A stretch of DNA of 56,229 nucleotides from Stentor coeruleus (taxonomy: Eukaryota > Ciliophora > Heterotrichea > Heterotrichida > Stentoridae). The stretch covers positions 1 to 56,229 of the forward strand of contig MPUH01000410.1 of assembly GCA_001970955.1 (NCBI GenBank), given 5' to 3'. Positions 1-10,610 of this stretch are shown piece by piece (within the stretch, counting starts at the first letter, position 1; every line of letters begins with the position of its first letter). A program made the position numbers and the translations under genes. Below the pieces are notes generated by a model. It had not been told where the DNA came from. It saw nothing but the letters and a program-made list of their open reading frames with translations, and ran no database searches.

Positions 1-206
1 TATATCAGCTACTTTGTGTTTTCTTGTTCTTTTGCATTAGAAGTAGCATAGTTTAATTTGTTGATAAGTTATTAGTTTTAAGTATTAAGCAAATATAAAT
101 ATCCAAAAAGCAAAAAGATTGACATTTTTGTTAATTTCATAGAATTTCTACATCAAAAAGTATCCTAAAAAAAGACTTAATCAACATATTATAAACGTAA
201 TAAAAC

Positions 207-414
207 CATATGAATTATAATGTTTTAAAGAATCTTTATATGATTTTTATAAAAATATGAATTTTCATATAAATTATATTACAATTTTTTTTATAGTCTC
301 TAAATATAATCATATGAATTATAATGCTTTAAAGAATCTTTATACGATTTTTATAAAAATATGAATTTTCATATAAATTATATTACAATTTTTTTTATAG
401 TCCCTAAAAGTAAT
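207..414. repeat. Two-copy tandem repeat, 104-bp period
   Basis: Copy 1 begins at 207 with CATATGAATTATAATG and copy 2 at 311. They differ at only a handful of positions, for example ATGTTTTAAAG against ATGCTTTAAAG. There is no N between them, so this may be a true tandem duplication in the 3-prime flank of the Kelch gene. An assembly overlap cannot be excluded because duplicated contig ends abound in this window. Confidence 0.85.
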
Positions 415-430
415 CNCTCTAAAAGTAATC
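402..430. repeat. Duplicated contig ends around N at 416
   Basis: The 14 bases 402-415 are repeated at 417-430 with one mismatch on the two sides of a single N. This is most simply an unmerged overlap between contigs. Confidence 0.75.
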
Positions 431-746
431 ATATAAATAACAGTTTGAGCATAGTTTTTTACCATAAGTTTTTTAATATAATATTTCTAGATATATGATT
501 TATAAAATAGTTAATATTCATTATCTTCTTTAAGATTTATTCAAGTTTTATAATTTTGATTTATTAATATTAATCATCCTCTTTAAANCATATGAATAAC
601 AGTTTAAGCATAGTTTTTTACCATAAGTTTTTTAATATAATATTTCTAGATATATAATTTATAAAATAGTTAATATTCATTATCTTCTTTAAGATTTATT
701 CAAGTTTTATAATTTTGATTTATTAATATTAATCATCCTCTTTAAA
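430..746. repeat. 158-bp duplication around N at 588
   Basis: Bases 430-587 and 589-746 are near-identical (about three substitutions) and separated by a single N. The second copy includes the stop codon and last codons of the Kelch gene. The first copy also ends with those codons, so it is a redundant contig end and not a second gene. Confidence 0.9.
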
Positions 747-2117
747 GTTTATTGAAGTTGTATAATCTTGATTTATTATAAGCTGAAAAGTCATTGCATT
801 AACATCCATACGAAATACATTTACATTATCAAAAAAGTATATAAAATTCTTATAGGCCAAGGATTTTTTAATACTATTTTTACATGTAAATTTATTTACA
901 ATTTGCATATTATTTGAATCTGGACTAAGTTCATACACATTATGTTGAGCTAAAGCAAATATTCTTTCTTTATTTTGCAACAAACATTTAAGGCTTTTAT
1001 ACTCAAATAAACAGTTAGTTTTTTCATAAGTATTATAAACAGTCGAATAAGATAAAATGCAATTTATTTCATATCCAGTAATCAAAATATTTTTATTAAA
1101 AACCGCAGGACAACTAATAGCAGATGGACTTGGCATATTTTGTAATGCCTTCCATTTTTTAATTCTAATATTATATTTACTTGATATATCAAATGGTTTT
1201 TTTCTAATACTTCCCCCAAAAGCATATATTTCTGAGTTATAAAGTATACATCCAGTATCATAATCCCTTTCAATATCTGAACTTTGATCTAATATTTCAC
1301 ATGTTTCTGGGTCGATTATATAATATTTTTTAGAATATTCAGGGTAAATCAATTCCCCTCCACCAACAAACAGTAAACCTCCAGGCAAGTTGTAGCTTAT
1401 AGGAAATCGGATTTTAGACCCAAAACTCATACGTTTTATTATAATTTCTTGAGTTTGTAAATTAATGTTTTTTATACTGTTACCTTGATTTTTATATGAG
1501 ATTATATAGTCAAATGATGATGGTACGTAATTTTCAAAACCTGTTGTAAAATCAACTAATAGATTAAAAGCGGTGTTTATTAATTTTGACTCTTTTATTA
1601 AAGGTATATCATCTTGAAGATAGTCATTTAAGAGGCTTTTGGAGATTAGGTTTGGGTTTAGGTTTAAGATTGTTTCGATATTCCAAAGTGAAATTTCGTT
1701 TTCTATGTTGGCTTCAGTATCTTGTAGAAGTTTTGAAAAGTAGCTGATATCTAGATTTGATATTTTTGATGATTTTAAAAGTTTTCGTGTTTCTGATTGT
1801 AGATTATATTGGAAATTATCCATAGTCTTTAAAAAAATTGACACTATTCTGTTTATTGATGATATAAGATAAGAAGATCTGCTTATTACATTTTTTTCAA
1901 GTGCTTTTGATTGATCAAGTATTGATATAAGACCTTCTAAAACAATTTTCTTTTTTGAGTTATTAATTTGTGTATAAAGTTTAACAATGTTATGATTTTT
2001 TGTAGCATCATCATGCATATGTAAACTCAAGTGGTTAATGCATATAAGAAACCCTTCTTCACTACATGAGCATTTATAAAACACTTCACCTTTACAATCT
2101 AGTTTATAGCAACTCAT
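729..2117 (-). CDS. B-box-like zinc finger and Kelch-repeat protein
   Basis: A 462-residue protein. The first ~45 residues are Cys/His-rich (CYKLDC...CSC...C..HLSLHMH...H), a spacing that resembles a B-box zinc finger. Residues ~45-200 are helical, with a probable coiled coil. The C-terminal half has Kelch-like blades, seen as FVGGGEL, YAFGGS and a YNIRIKKWKALQNMP blade motif. Kelch propellers are protein-interaction scaffolds, often substrate adaptors or cytoskeletal partners; no specific partner can be named here. The reading frame is intact from ATG to TAA and its 3-prime end lies inside an assembly duplication. Kelch call fairly secure, B-box call tentative. Confidence 0.7.
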   Translation of the reverse strand: MSCYKLDCKGEVFYKCSCSEEGFLICINHLSLHMHDDATKNHNIVKLYTQINNSKKKIVLEGLISILDQSKALEKNVISRSSYLISSINRIVSIFLKTMDNFQYNLQSETRKLLKSSKISNLDISYFSKLLQDTEANIENEISLWNIETILNLNPNLISKSLLNDYLQDDIPLIKESKLINTAFNLLVDFTTGFENYVPSSFDYIISYKNQGNSIKNINLQTQEIIIKRMSFGSKIRFPISYNLPGGLLFVGGGELIYPEYSKKYYIIDPETCEILDQSSDIERDYDTGCILYNSEIYAFGGSIRKKPFDISSKYNIRIKKWKALQNMPSPSAISCPAVFNKNILITGYEINCILSYSTVYNTYEKTNCLFEYKSLKCLLQNKERIFALAQHNVYELSPDSNNMQIVNKFTCKNSIKKSLAYKNFIYFFDNVNVFRMDVNAMTFQLIINQDYTTSINFKEDD

Positions 2118-2440
2118 AATATATTTAACTTTTTAATCATAATGTAGACAATTAAATACAAACTCTAAAATCCTAAAATTCTTATATCTTTTTTATCATC
2201 TTAAATCAAATTTCCTAATCTATAAAAAATCATATCCACAACTAAAAACCCTCAACCATAATCTCATAATTCAAATAAAAACCATCAAAAGCCATTTTCT
2301 CTATATAAAATTGCCTTTTACATTATATCCACACCATACCTCCAAAAATTGCATCTCATTATCTCCTCTACATCAGGCACATTTTTAATCCTACGATAAT
2401 CTATTATGTATCTAAGTGACCTAACCACAAAGATGCATAT
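2118..2440. other. Intergenic spacer between two minus-strand genes
   Basis: An AT-rich spacer, mostly A/C-rich on the plus strand, as seen downstream of other minus-strand genes here. No gene or structured RNA is recognised. Confidence 0.6.
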
Positions 2441-4105
2441 TTAAATACCTATTGCCACTAAGACCAACACAGTTATATCATCTAATTTGCCCCCGATATA
2501 CTTTTTCCCTACCTTAGCAGCATTTCTTGCAAAAGGTGACTTATAACTATTATCCCAACTCTTATTAAGAGCTTCTTCAACTAATAACTTGGGCAAAACA
2601 TTAACCAATTCTTCGTTTTTCATTTTAGAATAGACTTTCTCTGTGATGTTTATGATATCTTGATCATAAAGGTTATCATATAGTCCATCAGTGCCAACGA
2701 TAATTATATCACCTTTTCTAAGAGGAATAATTTCTTGTACTGAATCCACAATTGAATCGTAGCTTCGGTTTCTTTGTTTAAGTAAAGTGATAAGACGGCT
2801 AAAACCACAATCGATAAGCCTTTCATAATCCTTCTCAGTAGGTAGGTGGGTTAATTGATAGGGGCAATTGAATGAATGTTGTTGTTCTGATGACCTATAT
2901 ACTGTTATAAGACTTTCTGTGTATTCTCTAGGACGAAGCACAATATATCCAGAATCACCTAAAGATACTGTATGGAGCATAGAATCTTTACATACCCCAG
3001 CAAGAATTGTGCTACTTCCATATGCTTCAACTTTATAATAAGCATTACATATAGCTTGTTCCAAACTATCCCTATCAACCGTGTTTTCTGATATACATTC
3101 ATGAATTTTCCTAATAAGTTCTCTTGAAAAGTCAGAAGGATTCAGTCCATACCCTCCCCATTCACTAACACCATCAGCTATAGCAAAAGCTTGGAATTTT
3201 GTGTCTAAAAAAAATGCATCAGCACTTTCAATCACAGAAGAAAACCTATTTCTAGGTTTAGCGACCATATAACTTCCCATAAGTAATNCATCAGCTATAG
3301 CAAAAGCTTGGAATTTTGTGTCTAAAAAAAATGCATCAGCACTTTCAATCACTGAAGAAAACCTATTTCTAGGTTTAGCGACCATATAACTTCCCATAAG
3401 TAACTTAATTTCCCGATTAGGTTGAGTTTTATATAACCCTATTTTATGTGGAGACCCACTGCTCATACACGACCTTGTTAGTAAAATAGGTGAATTTCGA
3501 TTACTTATGACAATTGATTCATTTGGTAAAATTTCATGTGAAATACTTCGAAGACGCATTGATCTATGGAGTCCTTTAGATATAGCCCGAACTATAAGAA
3601 AATTATTATAGTTGCCCATATTATCCACTGTCACAGGAAGGTTTCCATTGCATTTCCATTCACCGTCGATTTGAAATTTAATCAGATATTCACCTGTGTT
3701 TATATTCCGATCACTAAGTATTGTTGTAATATGATAGTTAAGGTAAGGGTAAAAAGGCATTTCTATTTGCTCTTGCCATGGGGGAGATGTAAAAGACCCA
3801 CGCAGATATACTTTGTGACCTCCATGCTCCCATTTGATGAGTTTATTGGTCAGAAGAGGTTTTATAGCTCGTCTGACTAACCAGCCTTTGACTATTTTTT
3901 GAATAATGATAGAAGCTGAGGTTCTGATTTCAATTAGCTGTTGTTTAAGATTAAAAAACCATGCCCTTTTCCATTTACGGTACCATTTTTGGATATATAA
4001 TGCTGCAGCTTTTTGTTTGCAGAGCACAAGCCTTGAGAAATTATCCGCCCCGAACTCGTCCTGAGAAGGGTTGTGCATAATTTTTATTTCTACACGAATA
4101 ACCAT
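2441..4105 (-). CDS. IQ motifs + glycogen-binding-like domain + PP2C phosphatase
   Basis: Two IQ-like calmodulin-binding motifs come first, ALYIQKWYRKWKRA (~34-48) and IIIQKIVKGWLVRRA (~64-79). Residues ~92-170 follow with a CBM48/AMPK-beta-like beta-sandwich pattern (VYLRGSFTSPPWQ...KFQIDGEWKCNG). The C-terminal ~290 residues are a PP2C domain of the PPTC7/SpoIIE type, with ADGVSEWGGYGLNPSDFS, GSSTILAG, SLGDSGY, GTDGLYDN and DDITVLV; the metal-binding aspartates are present. Expected activity is metal-dependent Ser/Thr dephosphorylation, perhaps directed to glycogen under calcium/calmodulin control (inference). A single N at 3288 duplicates 39 residues in frame, so the true protein is about 515 residues, not 554. 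Met-10 (MHNPSQ) is an equally likely start. Confidence 0.8.
   Translation of the reverse strand: MVIRVEIKIMHNPSQDEFGADNFSRLVLCKQKAAALYIQKWYRKWKRAWFFNLKQQLIEIRTSASIIIQKIVKGWLVRRAIKPLLTNKLIKWEHGGHKVYLRGSFTSPPWQEQIEMPFYPYLNYHITTILSDRNINTGEYLIKFQIDGEWKCNGNLPVTVDNMGNYNNFLIVRAISKGLHRSMRLRSISHEILPNESIVISNRNSPILLTRSCMSSGSPHKIGLYKTQPNREIKLLMGSYMVAKPRNRFSSVIESADAFFLDTKFQAFAIADXLLMGSYMVAKPRNRFSSVIESADAFFLDTKFQAFAIADGVSEWGGYGLNPSDFSRELIRKIHECISENTVDRDSLEQAICNAYYKVEAYGSSTILAGVCKDSMLHTVSLGDSGYIVLRPREYTESLITVYRSSEQQHSFNCPYQLTHLPTEKDYERLIDCGFSRLITLLKQRNRSYDSIVDSVQEIIPLRKGDIIIVGTDGLYDNLYDQDIINITEKVYSKMKNEELVNVLPKLLVEEALNKSWDNSYKSPFARNAAKVGKKYIGGKLDDITVLVLVAIGI
3172..3403. repeat. 116-bp duplication around N at 3288, inside the PP2C gene
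   Basis: Bases 3172-3287 recur from 3289 with a single internal substitution (CACAGAAG against CACTGAAG). Together with the N the duplication is 117 bp, so it keeps the frame and silently adds 39 residues across the first catalytic PP2C motif. Confidence 0.92.
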
Positions 4106-5111
4106 TTTCTTGTGGATAATCCAAAGCTTGTGGGCAAAATATGGGTGGATTTCGAATAAAATTCAATTTACAAGCTTAGAATTAGTTAGTTTTCAAGTAA
4201 TTATACATATTTCTTCCATAATTACTGAAAAATATGAAAATAATACATGTCATTTATCGCACTTTGACTAAAAAAATTGTTTTTTTTAGCATGATTTATG
4301 CTATTTTTTAAAAACTGTAAAAATCTTGGGGTATTTGCCAAATATTCAATGTAAATGCATATGAAAATGGGATTGTAAAAATAGTGATTAATGCGTAGAT
4401 GATATGGATTTTTAGGTAATTTTGTAATAGAAACTGAGTTTTCTGATAAGTTTTCTGATAAAATAAATACAATTTTTTCATCATGGGTAAAATATAAAGC
4501 AGGTTGGAAGTTTGAAATTGTTTAGGTTATAATTAATTGTTTTTTATATTATGATTGGGTTGTATGGGGGTAGTTAGTTTGTGAATTTTTTGGTTTTTTT
4601 TTTATGAATGGGTTTTAATGAAAAAATTAAAGGAAGATATGATTAGGAAATATGAGTTTTTTGAATTTTTTTTTATGTGATGATTGAAGTTTTATTTTGG
4701 ATTAAGGTTTACTTAATGGAGTGATAGTGTGATTTTTTGTATGACCCCTTTTTATTAGTTTGCTTAGGATTTGGTATTTAATTTTATAAAATTAGATAAG
4801 GTGAAGATTTTAAAATCAGAAATTTAGATGTTTATGATTTATAATAAATAACTTACTTGTCCTATTTAATCATAGTTTTCAATAAGCATAAGATTAGACA
4901 ATATATATATGCAAAGCTAGAAGAAATCCCAAGATACAATACCCTACCTAGCCAAATCTTTACCCATATCCTTAAATAGAGTTGCATAAATCATCATAAA
5001 AATCATTCATAAATCCCTAAAAACCATAATAAACAAACTCGTACTATTAACTGTGATTATTTTTAATCCATGGCAAAATCTTATATTTAAAGTTCACAAA
5101 AGTTATAAAAT
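4106..5111. other. Divergent intergenic region (PP2C gene / exportin-7 gene)
   Basis: About 1 kb between two outward-pointing genes. It is G/T-rich on the plus strand to ~4810 and A/C-rich from ~4860, matching an upstream flank for each gene. The long homopolymer-containing stretch shows no coding or RNA feature. Promoters must lie here but no motif can be called. Confidence 0.6.
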
Positions 5112-8100
5112 ATGAACGATTCAGAACTAGCTAATCTAGAAAATGAATGCGAGAAAATTGTCAGGAATCCAAATGTATTAACTATATAGTCCGCTCCACA
5201 AAGAGAATTAGTATCTTTTTTTGAGTCTCCAGAGAACTTCAACACAATATACTCTATAATCTTTAGATCCCGCCATGCATCTTTGTTATATCTTTGTCTA
5301 AACTCNTGCATCTTTGTTATATCTTTGTCTAAACTCAATTTTGACTTTGCTACCAACAGAATGGCGTAAATTTACCCTTGAGCAAAAGACCCATATCCAT
5401 TCCTCTCTTTTATCAATGCTGATGAACGAAGACCCTCGTCCTAACTTTCTCACAGCGATTCTCTGTAAAACTNCATATCCATTCCTCTCTTTTATCAATG
5501 CTCATGAACGAAGACCCTCGTCCTAACTTTCTCACAGCGATTCTCTGTAAAACCTTAGCCCGAGTGTGCCGTTTAGCCTGGATCGATATATCAAACACAA
5601 ACACAACCGTATCAATCCTCCTTCAATCAATATCTCATTCATATACCCAACTTCCAACCATCTTAAAATTCTTCGAAGAACTCATAACAGAAATCCACGA
5701 ACCAATAAAAAACCGAGCCAAATACATAAACCGCAAAACCCTTCTAAAATTCAGAGACGAATCTTTAACTGAAATCCTCAAATTCATTACAGACTGTATA
5801 TCATCTTTACAGCATATGGAACATATAAAAATTTTCCTCAACATTTTCATCCTATCTTTAAATTATGATTTTTTAAGCTGTAATAATGATGATACTTCTG
5901 AAGATCCAAGCAATTTACAAATACCATTGTTATGGAAACCATGTGTTATAAAGCAAGGGTTATTAGAAAGTATAGAAAAAGTACTTTTGCAAGGATCTGG
6001 GGAATTAGAGTTATTAGCTGCTAGAGCTTTGAATCAATTAGGTGCTGTGAGAAGATCGATTTTTGATGATGCTACTGAGAAATCAGCATATATTTATAGG
6101 TATTTGAATGTTTTATTACAAGTTATGAAATTTAAAATCCTTGATGAAGACAGTTTATGCGAGTTTTTAAAAGCTATTAAAAGGTTTTTAAATAATTTTC
6201 TCGTTAAAGATATAGCCTCAGCTGTTGATTTTGATCTTTTTCTAGATAGCATGGGGCAGTTTACATTGAAACTTTTCACACAAGGCGATATAGCTTTAGA
6301 TAATGACCTTAATACAATAAGCGTCTGGAGTTATTTAGCCTATGAAGGTTATGCCCAGTGTCCCAAAATCTCCGATTGTATTCCTAGGATCTTCCAGTTC
6401 TTTGTAGAAAAAACTTCAGAAATAATCAGCAGCGATTTTTTTACAAGTGAAAACGAGCATGATTTCAAAGAACTCCTTCATCATTTTGGGGTTTTTTCTA
6501 TATACTTCTACCCACAAGTCTATGAAATTGTAGAAAAATCTATTGTTGAAGAAATAAGGCATATGAGCAATAATAATATTAGAGATATAAGATTTTCTTG
6601 GCTTATATTTATAAGTTCTAGTATTCTAAGCACAACTAATAAAAAAACAGGTCATGATTTAGATGATAGTATCGTAGAATCAATGGTAAAACTTATACCT
6701 ACACTAGCTAATATGAGTTATTATATCGAATTAAGTATTTTATCATTTTGTGATGCTTTTACAACAATTTACTTATCATCTACATACGACAACTGCTGGA
6801 ACGACAGTACATCTTTAATTGGCGATGCAAATATAGGCCAAATTTCTTATATGATTTTAGAACTCTTATTAAAAAACCTAACAAAATACAAATGTGGGAA
6901 AATTTTAGAAGACAGTTTAACACTTTTTTCTAAACTTTGTATTGGGTATTATAGTACTAAAGTTATTGCAACACTACCTGAAGCATTTTCTTTAATAAAC
7001 TATCCTCAATGTTCTTTTACTGATAATAGGCTTAGATCGAAATTTTTTACAGCTTTGACTCAGCTTTGGGCTAATGATGATACTTCTTTACCTATGTTTT
7101 ATGAATATCTTGTTGGGAAAATACAAAGATCAAAAACCCAAACTGAAGATATAAAAGTTATTTTTATTGAATTACATGGAATATGCAAAGCCTTGAATAC
7201 TGAAAAAAGTTATGGGGATTTTTTTAGGGCAATTTATGATGATTTATGGGAATTATTACAAGATTATTCTATATGGAGTGTAGATGGGGAGACTTTTAAT
7301 TGTTTATTGTCTTTTTTTAAAGAGTTTTTAGATAGTAGAAATGCTAGGATAAAATTTGATGTTGGTGAAGCTTATGGGGTTATGATATTCAAGTATATAA
7401 GCCAAATATTAATGTTTTACAGTAAGAGAAAAATAGCGAATTCTTCATTAGATGAAAACAATATTAATGAAAAAACCAAAAAAGTTCTAAGGATTGTCAA
7501 TAATATGATTAAAGGTAGGTATATAAGCTTTGGGATATTTGAAGTTTATAACGATGATGCTTTTATTAACACAATTTCTATGTGTTTTCATCTTATAGGG
7601 AAATGTAAAGAAATTTATGTATTGAATATTTAGACATATAACAAAATCATGAATGTGATTTATTCGTTGATTGAAAGTTTATATAAAGATCATGGAAGGG
7701 TTGTGTTTTTTTATTTACATCCTAGTTGTTTTGCCACAATGTTAGGGTTTTTGTTATATGCGGTAAGGTCAGAATGTAAGGGGTATGCAGCTATGAATTA
7801 TGTTGTTGATGCGAGTAGTGCATTGTTTTATATGTGTGAATATGTTGCTAAGATGATGAAGAAAAAAAATAGGGATAGTGAAAGTGTAAAGAATAAACTG
7901 GAAAGTGAGGGGCAGAAAATTGATGAAATTTATGAAAGTGTTTTTGAAGTTATTTTCACTCAAGAAGCAAATTATTTATGGACATTCAGTAAAGTCCTCC
8001 TAGGTCTAGCCGTGATAAATGAAGAGAAATTCGAACGAATCAAAAACTTCTCTATTGAAAAACTCCCCTACCCAGAAGACACAAAATCTTCTATCAGATC

Positions 8101-8212
8101 TACAGCAAGTACTTTACTTGAAGGAGTAAAAAAATCCTTAGATACCCAAAACAAAGATATATTCCTCAAAAACTTCAATAAACTCAAACAAATCCTATCT
8201 TCATTAAATTAG
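5112..8212 (+). CDS. XPO7: Exportin-7 / RanBP16-like nuclear transport receptor
   Basis: A karyopherin-beta HEAT-repeat protein of ~985 residues after two 15-nt introns (5175-5189, 7619-7633) and two assembly duplications are removed; human XPO7 is ~1087. Family-diagnostic segments are a block like XPO7 NFDFIGTSTDESSDD...VQIPTSWR (here LNYDFLSC...TSEDPSNLQIPLLWK) and a VRRSLFNN-like VRRSIFDD. XPO7 carries cargo across nuclear pores with RanGTP. The start ATG at 5112 (MNDSELANLENECEKIV) is reached only by splicing intron 1. As deposited, the N joins at 5306 and 5473 break the frame by 31 and 82 bp, which would make automatic callers start at 5498 and lose the N-terminus. Remaining doubt is the exact N-terminus. 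Confidence 0.88.
5175..5189 (+). other. 15-nt intron 1 of exportin-7
   Basis: GTATTAACTATATAG interrupts codon-phase 0 with an in-frame TAG. Removing it joins ...IVRNPN to SAPQRELVSFFE..., continuing the frame. Confidence 0.85.
5276..5336. repeat. 30-bp duplication around N at 5306, breaks exportin-7
   Basis: Bases 5276-5305 are repeated exactly at 5307-5336. The 31-bp insertion (copy plus N) shifts the frame; removing it restores RHASLLYLCLNSILTLLP. Confidence 0.92.
5392..5554. repeat. 81-bp duplication around N at 5473, breaks exportin-7
   Basis: Bases 5392-5472 recur at 5474-5554 with GCTGATG/GCTCATG and a terminal T/C difference. The extra 82 bp shift the frame of exportin-7. Confidence 0.92.
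7619..7633 (+). other. 15-nt intron 2 of exportin-7
   Basis: GTATTGAATATTTAG sits in phase 0 and ends in an in-frame TAG. Removing it joins ...CKEIY to TYNKIMNVIYSL, fusing the two long frames into one gene. Confidence 0.9.
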
Positions 8213-8310
8213 TTTACATAATTAACTGTTCTTATCATCACTAAAATTTACACATAAAAACCTTATGTTTTATATAAAAAAAAAACTTTATAATCATTGA
8301 TAGCTTTTAG

Positions 8311-10077
8311 TTATAAAGCATTAAACCCTCTCAATCTATTTTTTATAGATGAAATATTTGTATTGAGTATATCTAATTCTATTTCAATTTCTTCTTTTCT
8401 TTTGATATGAATAATTCTTTTAGCTGATGGGGGTATTTTTGCCAGTTCACCCTCTAATCTTTGTTTATCCATTTGCAATGACATAAGTTTATTTTCCATA
8501 TCTCTAGAAAATTCTGATTTTTGGGCTTTTGGACTTTGGTCTTTGTTTTTCCAAGTTATAGGGTCGCTTCTTTTATCAGAAAATTCGTTAGGGTCACGAA
8601 TTCGCTTTCTACTTGTCTCTCTACGTATTTCGAGTATATTTTCAGTGTTTTCTCTATGATTTTCTATGTTTTCTCTATGATGTNGGTCGCTTCTTTTATC
8701 AGAAAATTCGTTAGGGTCACGAATTCGCTTTCTACTTGTCTCTCTACGCATTTCGAGTATATTTTCAGTGTTTTCTCTATGATTTTCTATGTTTTCTCTA
8801 TGATGCTCTTGATTATCTCGATGATTTTCCCAATGATCTCTATGGCTATCTTGAGGATTTCTTCTGTTCTGATAGCTTTTGTTGTAATCGCCATGGTCTT
8901 TTTGATAATCAATTATGTCTCGTCGGGAATCAGAGTGATCATTTCTTTTATCGTAGAATTCTTGGTGAAGGGTTTTAGAATGGTCTTTACGCATTATTCC
9001 TTGGGTTAAGTCTTCGATTTTACGACGGAGGATTTCGGTCTCTCTAAGCTGTTGGGATGATTCATTTGATAGATGATTTTTGGTGTCTTGTAAATCGTTT
9101 TCAAGACGCTTTATTTTTTCTTCAGACCTCATGACTTCTCCCTGCATTACGAAATTTCTGTCTTTTGACTTATTGAGTTTTCTTTCTATATCCGCACACC
9201 TTTCTTTTTCCCTCATTAGCTGCCTTTCTAATTCTTCATTTCTATCTTTAACAGCTCTTAATTCTCTTTCCACATCCTGAGTTTTTGTTCTTCCACTTCT
9301 ATCAACAACTTCAATCTGGTTCTTAAAATTCTCATTATTATCTTTCTCATAATCTAATTGCCTTCTAGCATTTTCAACATCAGACTCCAAACTATGAACT
9401 TTCCTATCTAAAACATCCCTTTCCGCTTTTAAACTTGCTAATCTTCTTTCAGTCTCTTCACTAATCACTAGTTTTTCTTGTAAATCAGTATTTTGCAGTT
9501 TTAGGGTCTCTAGTATTTTTTGTATTTTTTTAATCTCATCGTTCTTTTTCTTTATAATCCCTTCATATTTTTCTTTAGCATTTTTCAGCTCTTCTACAAG
9601 ATTATTTTTATCAGCTTCATACTGTTTCAGTAATAAAGGGTCAACTGTATACACAGGGAAATAATTTTGTTGTTTAGGCTCCTCATGCTTCACCCATGGG
9701 GGTTTCAAAGCATCAGGTGAGTCATAATGTCTACTTTTTCCCTCAGAAAAATTCATATCATAAATCTGATTCACTCTCATTGGTGATCTTGACTGCATAG
9801 CAGGCGAAAATTCCTTCAAATTCTTCAATGAACTCTTTTGTGAAACTGACTTATTCAACTGCCTTATCGCACTTTTCCTATTCTCTTCTTCAAATTCATC
9901 ATTTTTCTCTTTAACAACCCTCTCAGGTGATTTACGTAAAACAGACTTTGGAGTTTTTTTAACCTGAGCCACTTCAGGTATTTTCGCAGCTTCTTTGACT
10001 AAAAATTTCTGAAAAAGCTTTGAATTTATATGCTTGTTTAATTCAGCTTTAACACATTTTTCTGGACCTTTTGACAT
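8311..10077 (-). CDS. Large coiled-coil protein with His/Asn/Arg-rich segment
   Basis: The frame encodes 588 residues, of which 41 are an in-frame assembly duplication, so the protein is ~547. Residues 1-130 are basic and Ser/Pro-rich. Residues ~155-350 form a long heptad coiled coil. Then comes a hydrophilic stretch of degenerate repeats such as DHWENHRDNQEHHRENIENH. The last ~60 residues are a second coiled coil with LEGELAKIPPSAKRI, a short motif reminiscent of C-termini of some centrosome/cilium coiled-coil proteins. No family is recognised with confidence; a cytoskeletal role is only inference. It is tail-to-tail with exportin-7, 98 bp apart. Confidence 0.7.
   Translation of the reverse strand: MSKGPEKCVKAELNKHINSKLFQKFLVKEAAKIPEVAQVKKTPKSVLRKSPERVVKEKNDEFEEENRKSAIRQLNKSVSQKSSLKNLKEFSPAMQSRSPMRVNQIYDMNFSEGKSRHYDSPDALKPPWVKHEEPKQQNYFPVYTVDPLLLKQYEADKNNLVEELKNAKEKYEGIIKKKNDEIKKIQKILETLKLQNTDLQEKLVISEETERRLASLKAERDVLDRKVHSLESDVENARRQLDYEKDNNENFKNQIEVVDRSGRTKTQDVERELRAVKDRNEELERQLMREKERCADIERKLNKSKDRNFVMQGEVMRSEEKIKRLENDLQDTKNHLSNESSQQLRETEILRRKIEDLTQGIMRKDHSKTLHQEFYDKRNDHSDSRRDIIDYQKDHGDYNKSYQNRRNPQDSHRDHWENHRDNQEHHRENIENHRENTENILEMRRETSRKRIRDPNEFSDKRSDXHHRENIENHRENTENILEIRRETSRKRIRDPNEFSDKRSDPITWKNKDQSPKAQKSEFSRDMENKLMSLQMDKQRLEGELAKIPPSAKRIIHIKRKEEIEIELDILNTNISSIKNRLRGFNAL
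8562..8805. repeat. 122-bp duplication around N at 8684, inside coiled-coil gene
   Basis: Bases 8562-8683 recur from 8685 with a T/C change (ACGTATTTCG against ACGCATTTCG). With the N it is 123 bp, so 41 residues are repeated in frame in the predicted protein. Confidence 0.92.
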
Positions 10078-10610
10078 TAATTATGTGGAAAAATATACAA
10101 GAAATTCTTTTACCTAAATCCCCTACTTCACCTTTGTGTGATATTTTTAGATCTTTTAAGTTCTTGTACGATAATTGTGGTTGTGCATTTTTGGTCTGAA
10201 TATGATACTGGGTCACATAAGATAAATGAAAAATTGGTTTTAGTTTGATTTTTTGGGATATTGATGATGGGTTTGGGCTATATAATTAAATTTTTATTTT
10301 CGGGTATGAGTTTATATAAACAATGCATAAGGAAAATTATTTAGTTTATATTATAAACAGATTTAAAGTTTTATAAATATAGTTCTAGCATTATAATAAC
10401 AATAATAATTTCCTTACTTTTTATTAATCCATTGATGATTTAACAAAAATCCTCATAAAAAAATCTTCAACTCCTAATATCAACACCAAAACCAAAAATC
10501 CCTAACACCACTTCAATTCTGAAACAATAAATCACATCAAAAAAGCCTACTTTCTAACCTCAACATAAAAACTCCACATCCCATCAATCATATCTATAAA
10601 AATCGCAAAC
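10078..10610. other. Intergenic spacer, minus/minus
   Basis: 533 bp, G/T-rich on the plus strand to ~10340 and A/C-rich after ~10420. The flip likely marks the border between the promoter side of the 8.3-10.1 kb gene and the 3-prime flank of the next. No gene seen. Confidence 0.6.

Larger units (their letters stand above)
1..728. other. Gene-free AT-rich flank with repeats and two N joins
   Basis: No credible coding region is visible. The segment contains the 104-bp tandem repeat, an N at 416 flanked by a 14-bp overlap, and an N at 588 flanked by a 158-bp duplication. Most of it is therefore duplicated sequence downstream of the minus-strand Kelch gene. Confidence 0.7.

Noticed and set aside
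8521..9009. 162-codon plus-strand frame opposite the coiled-coil gene
   Set aside because: Shadow of a low-complexity, duplicated coding stretch; hydrophobic antisense product of a charged protein.
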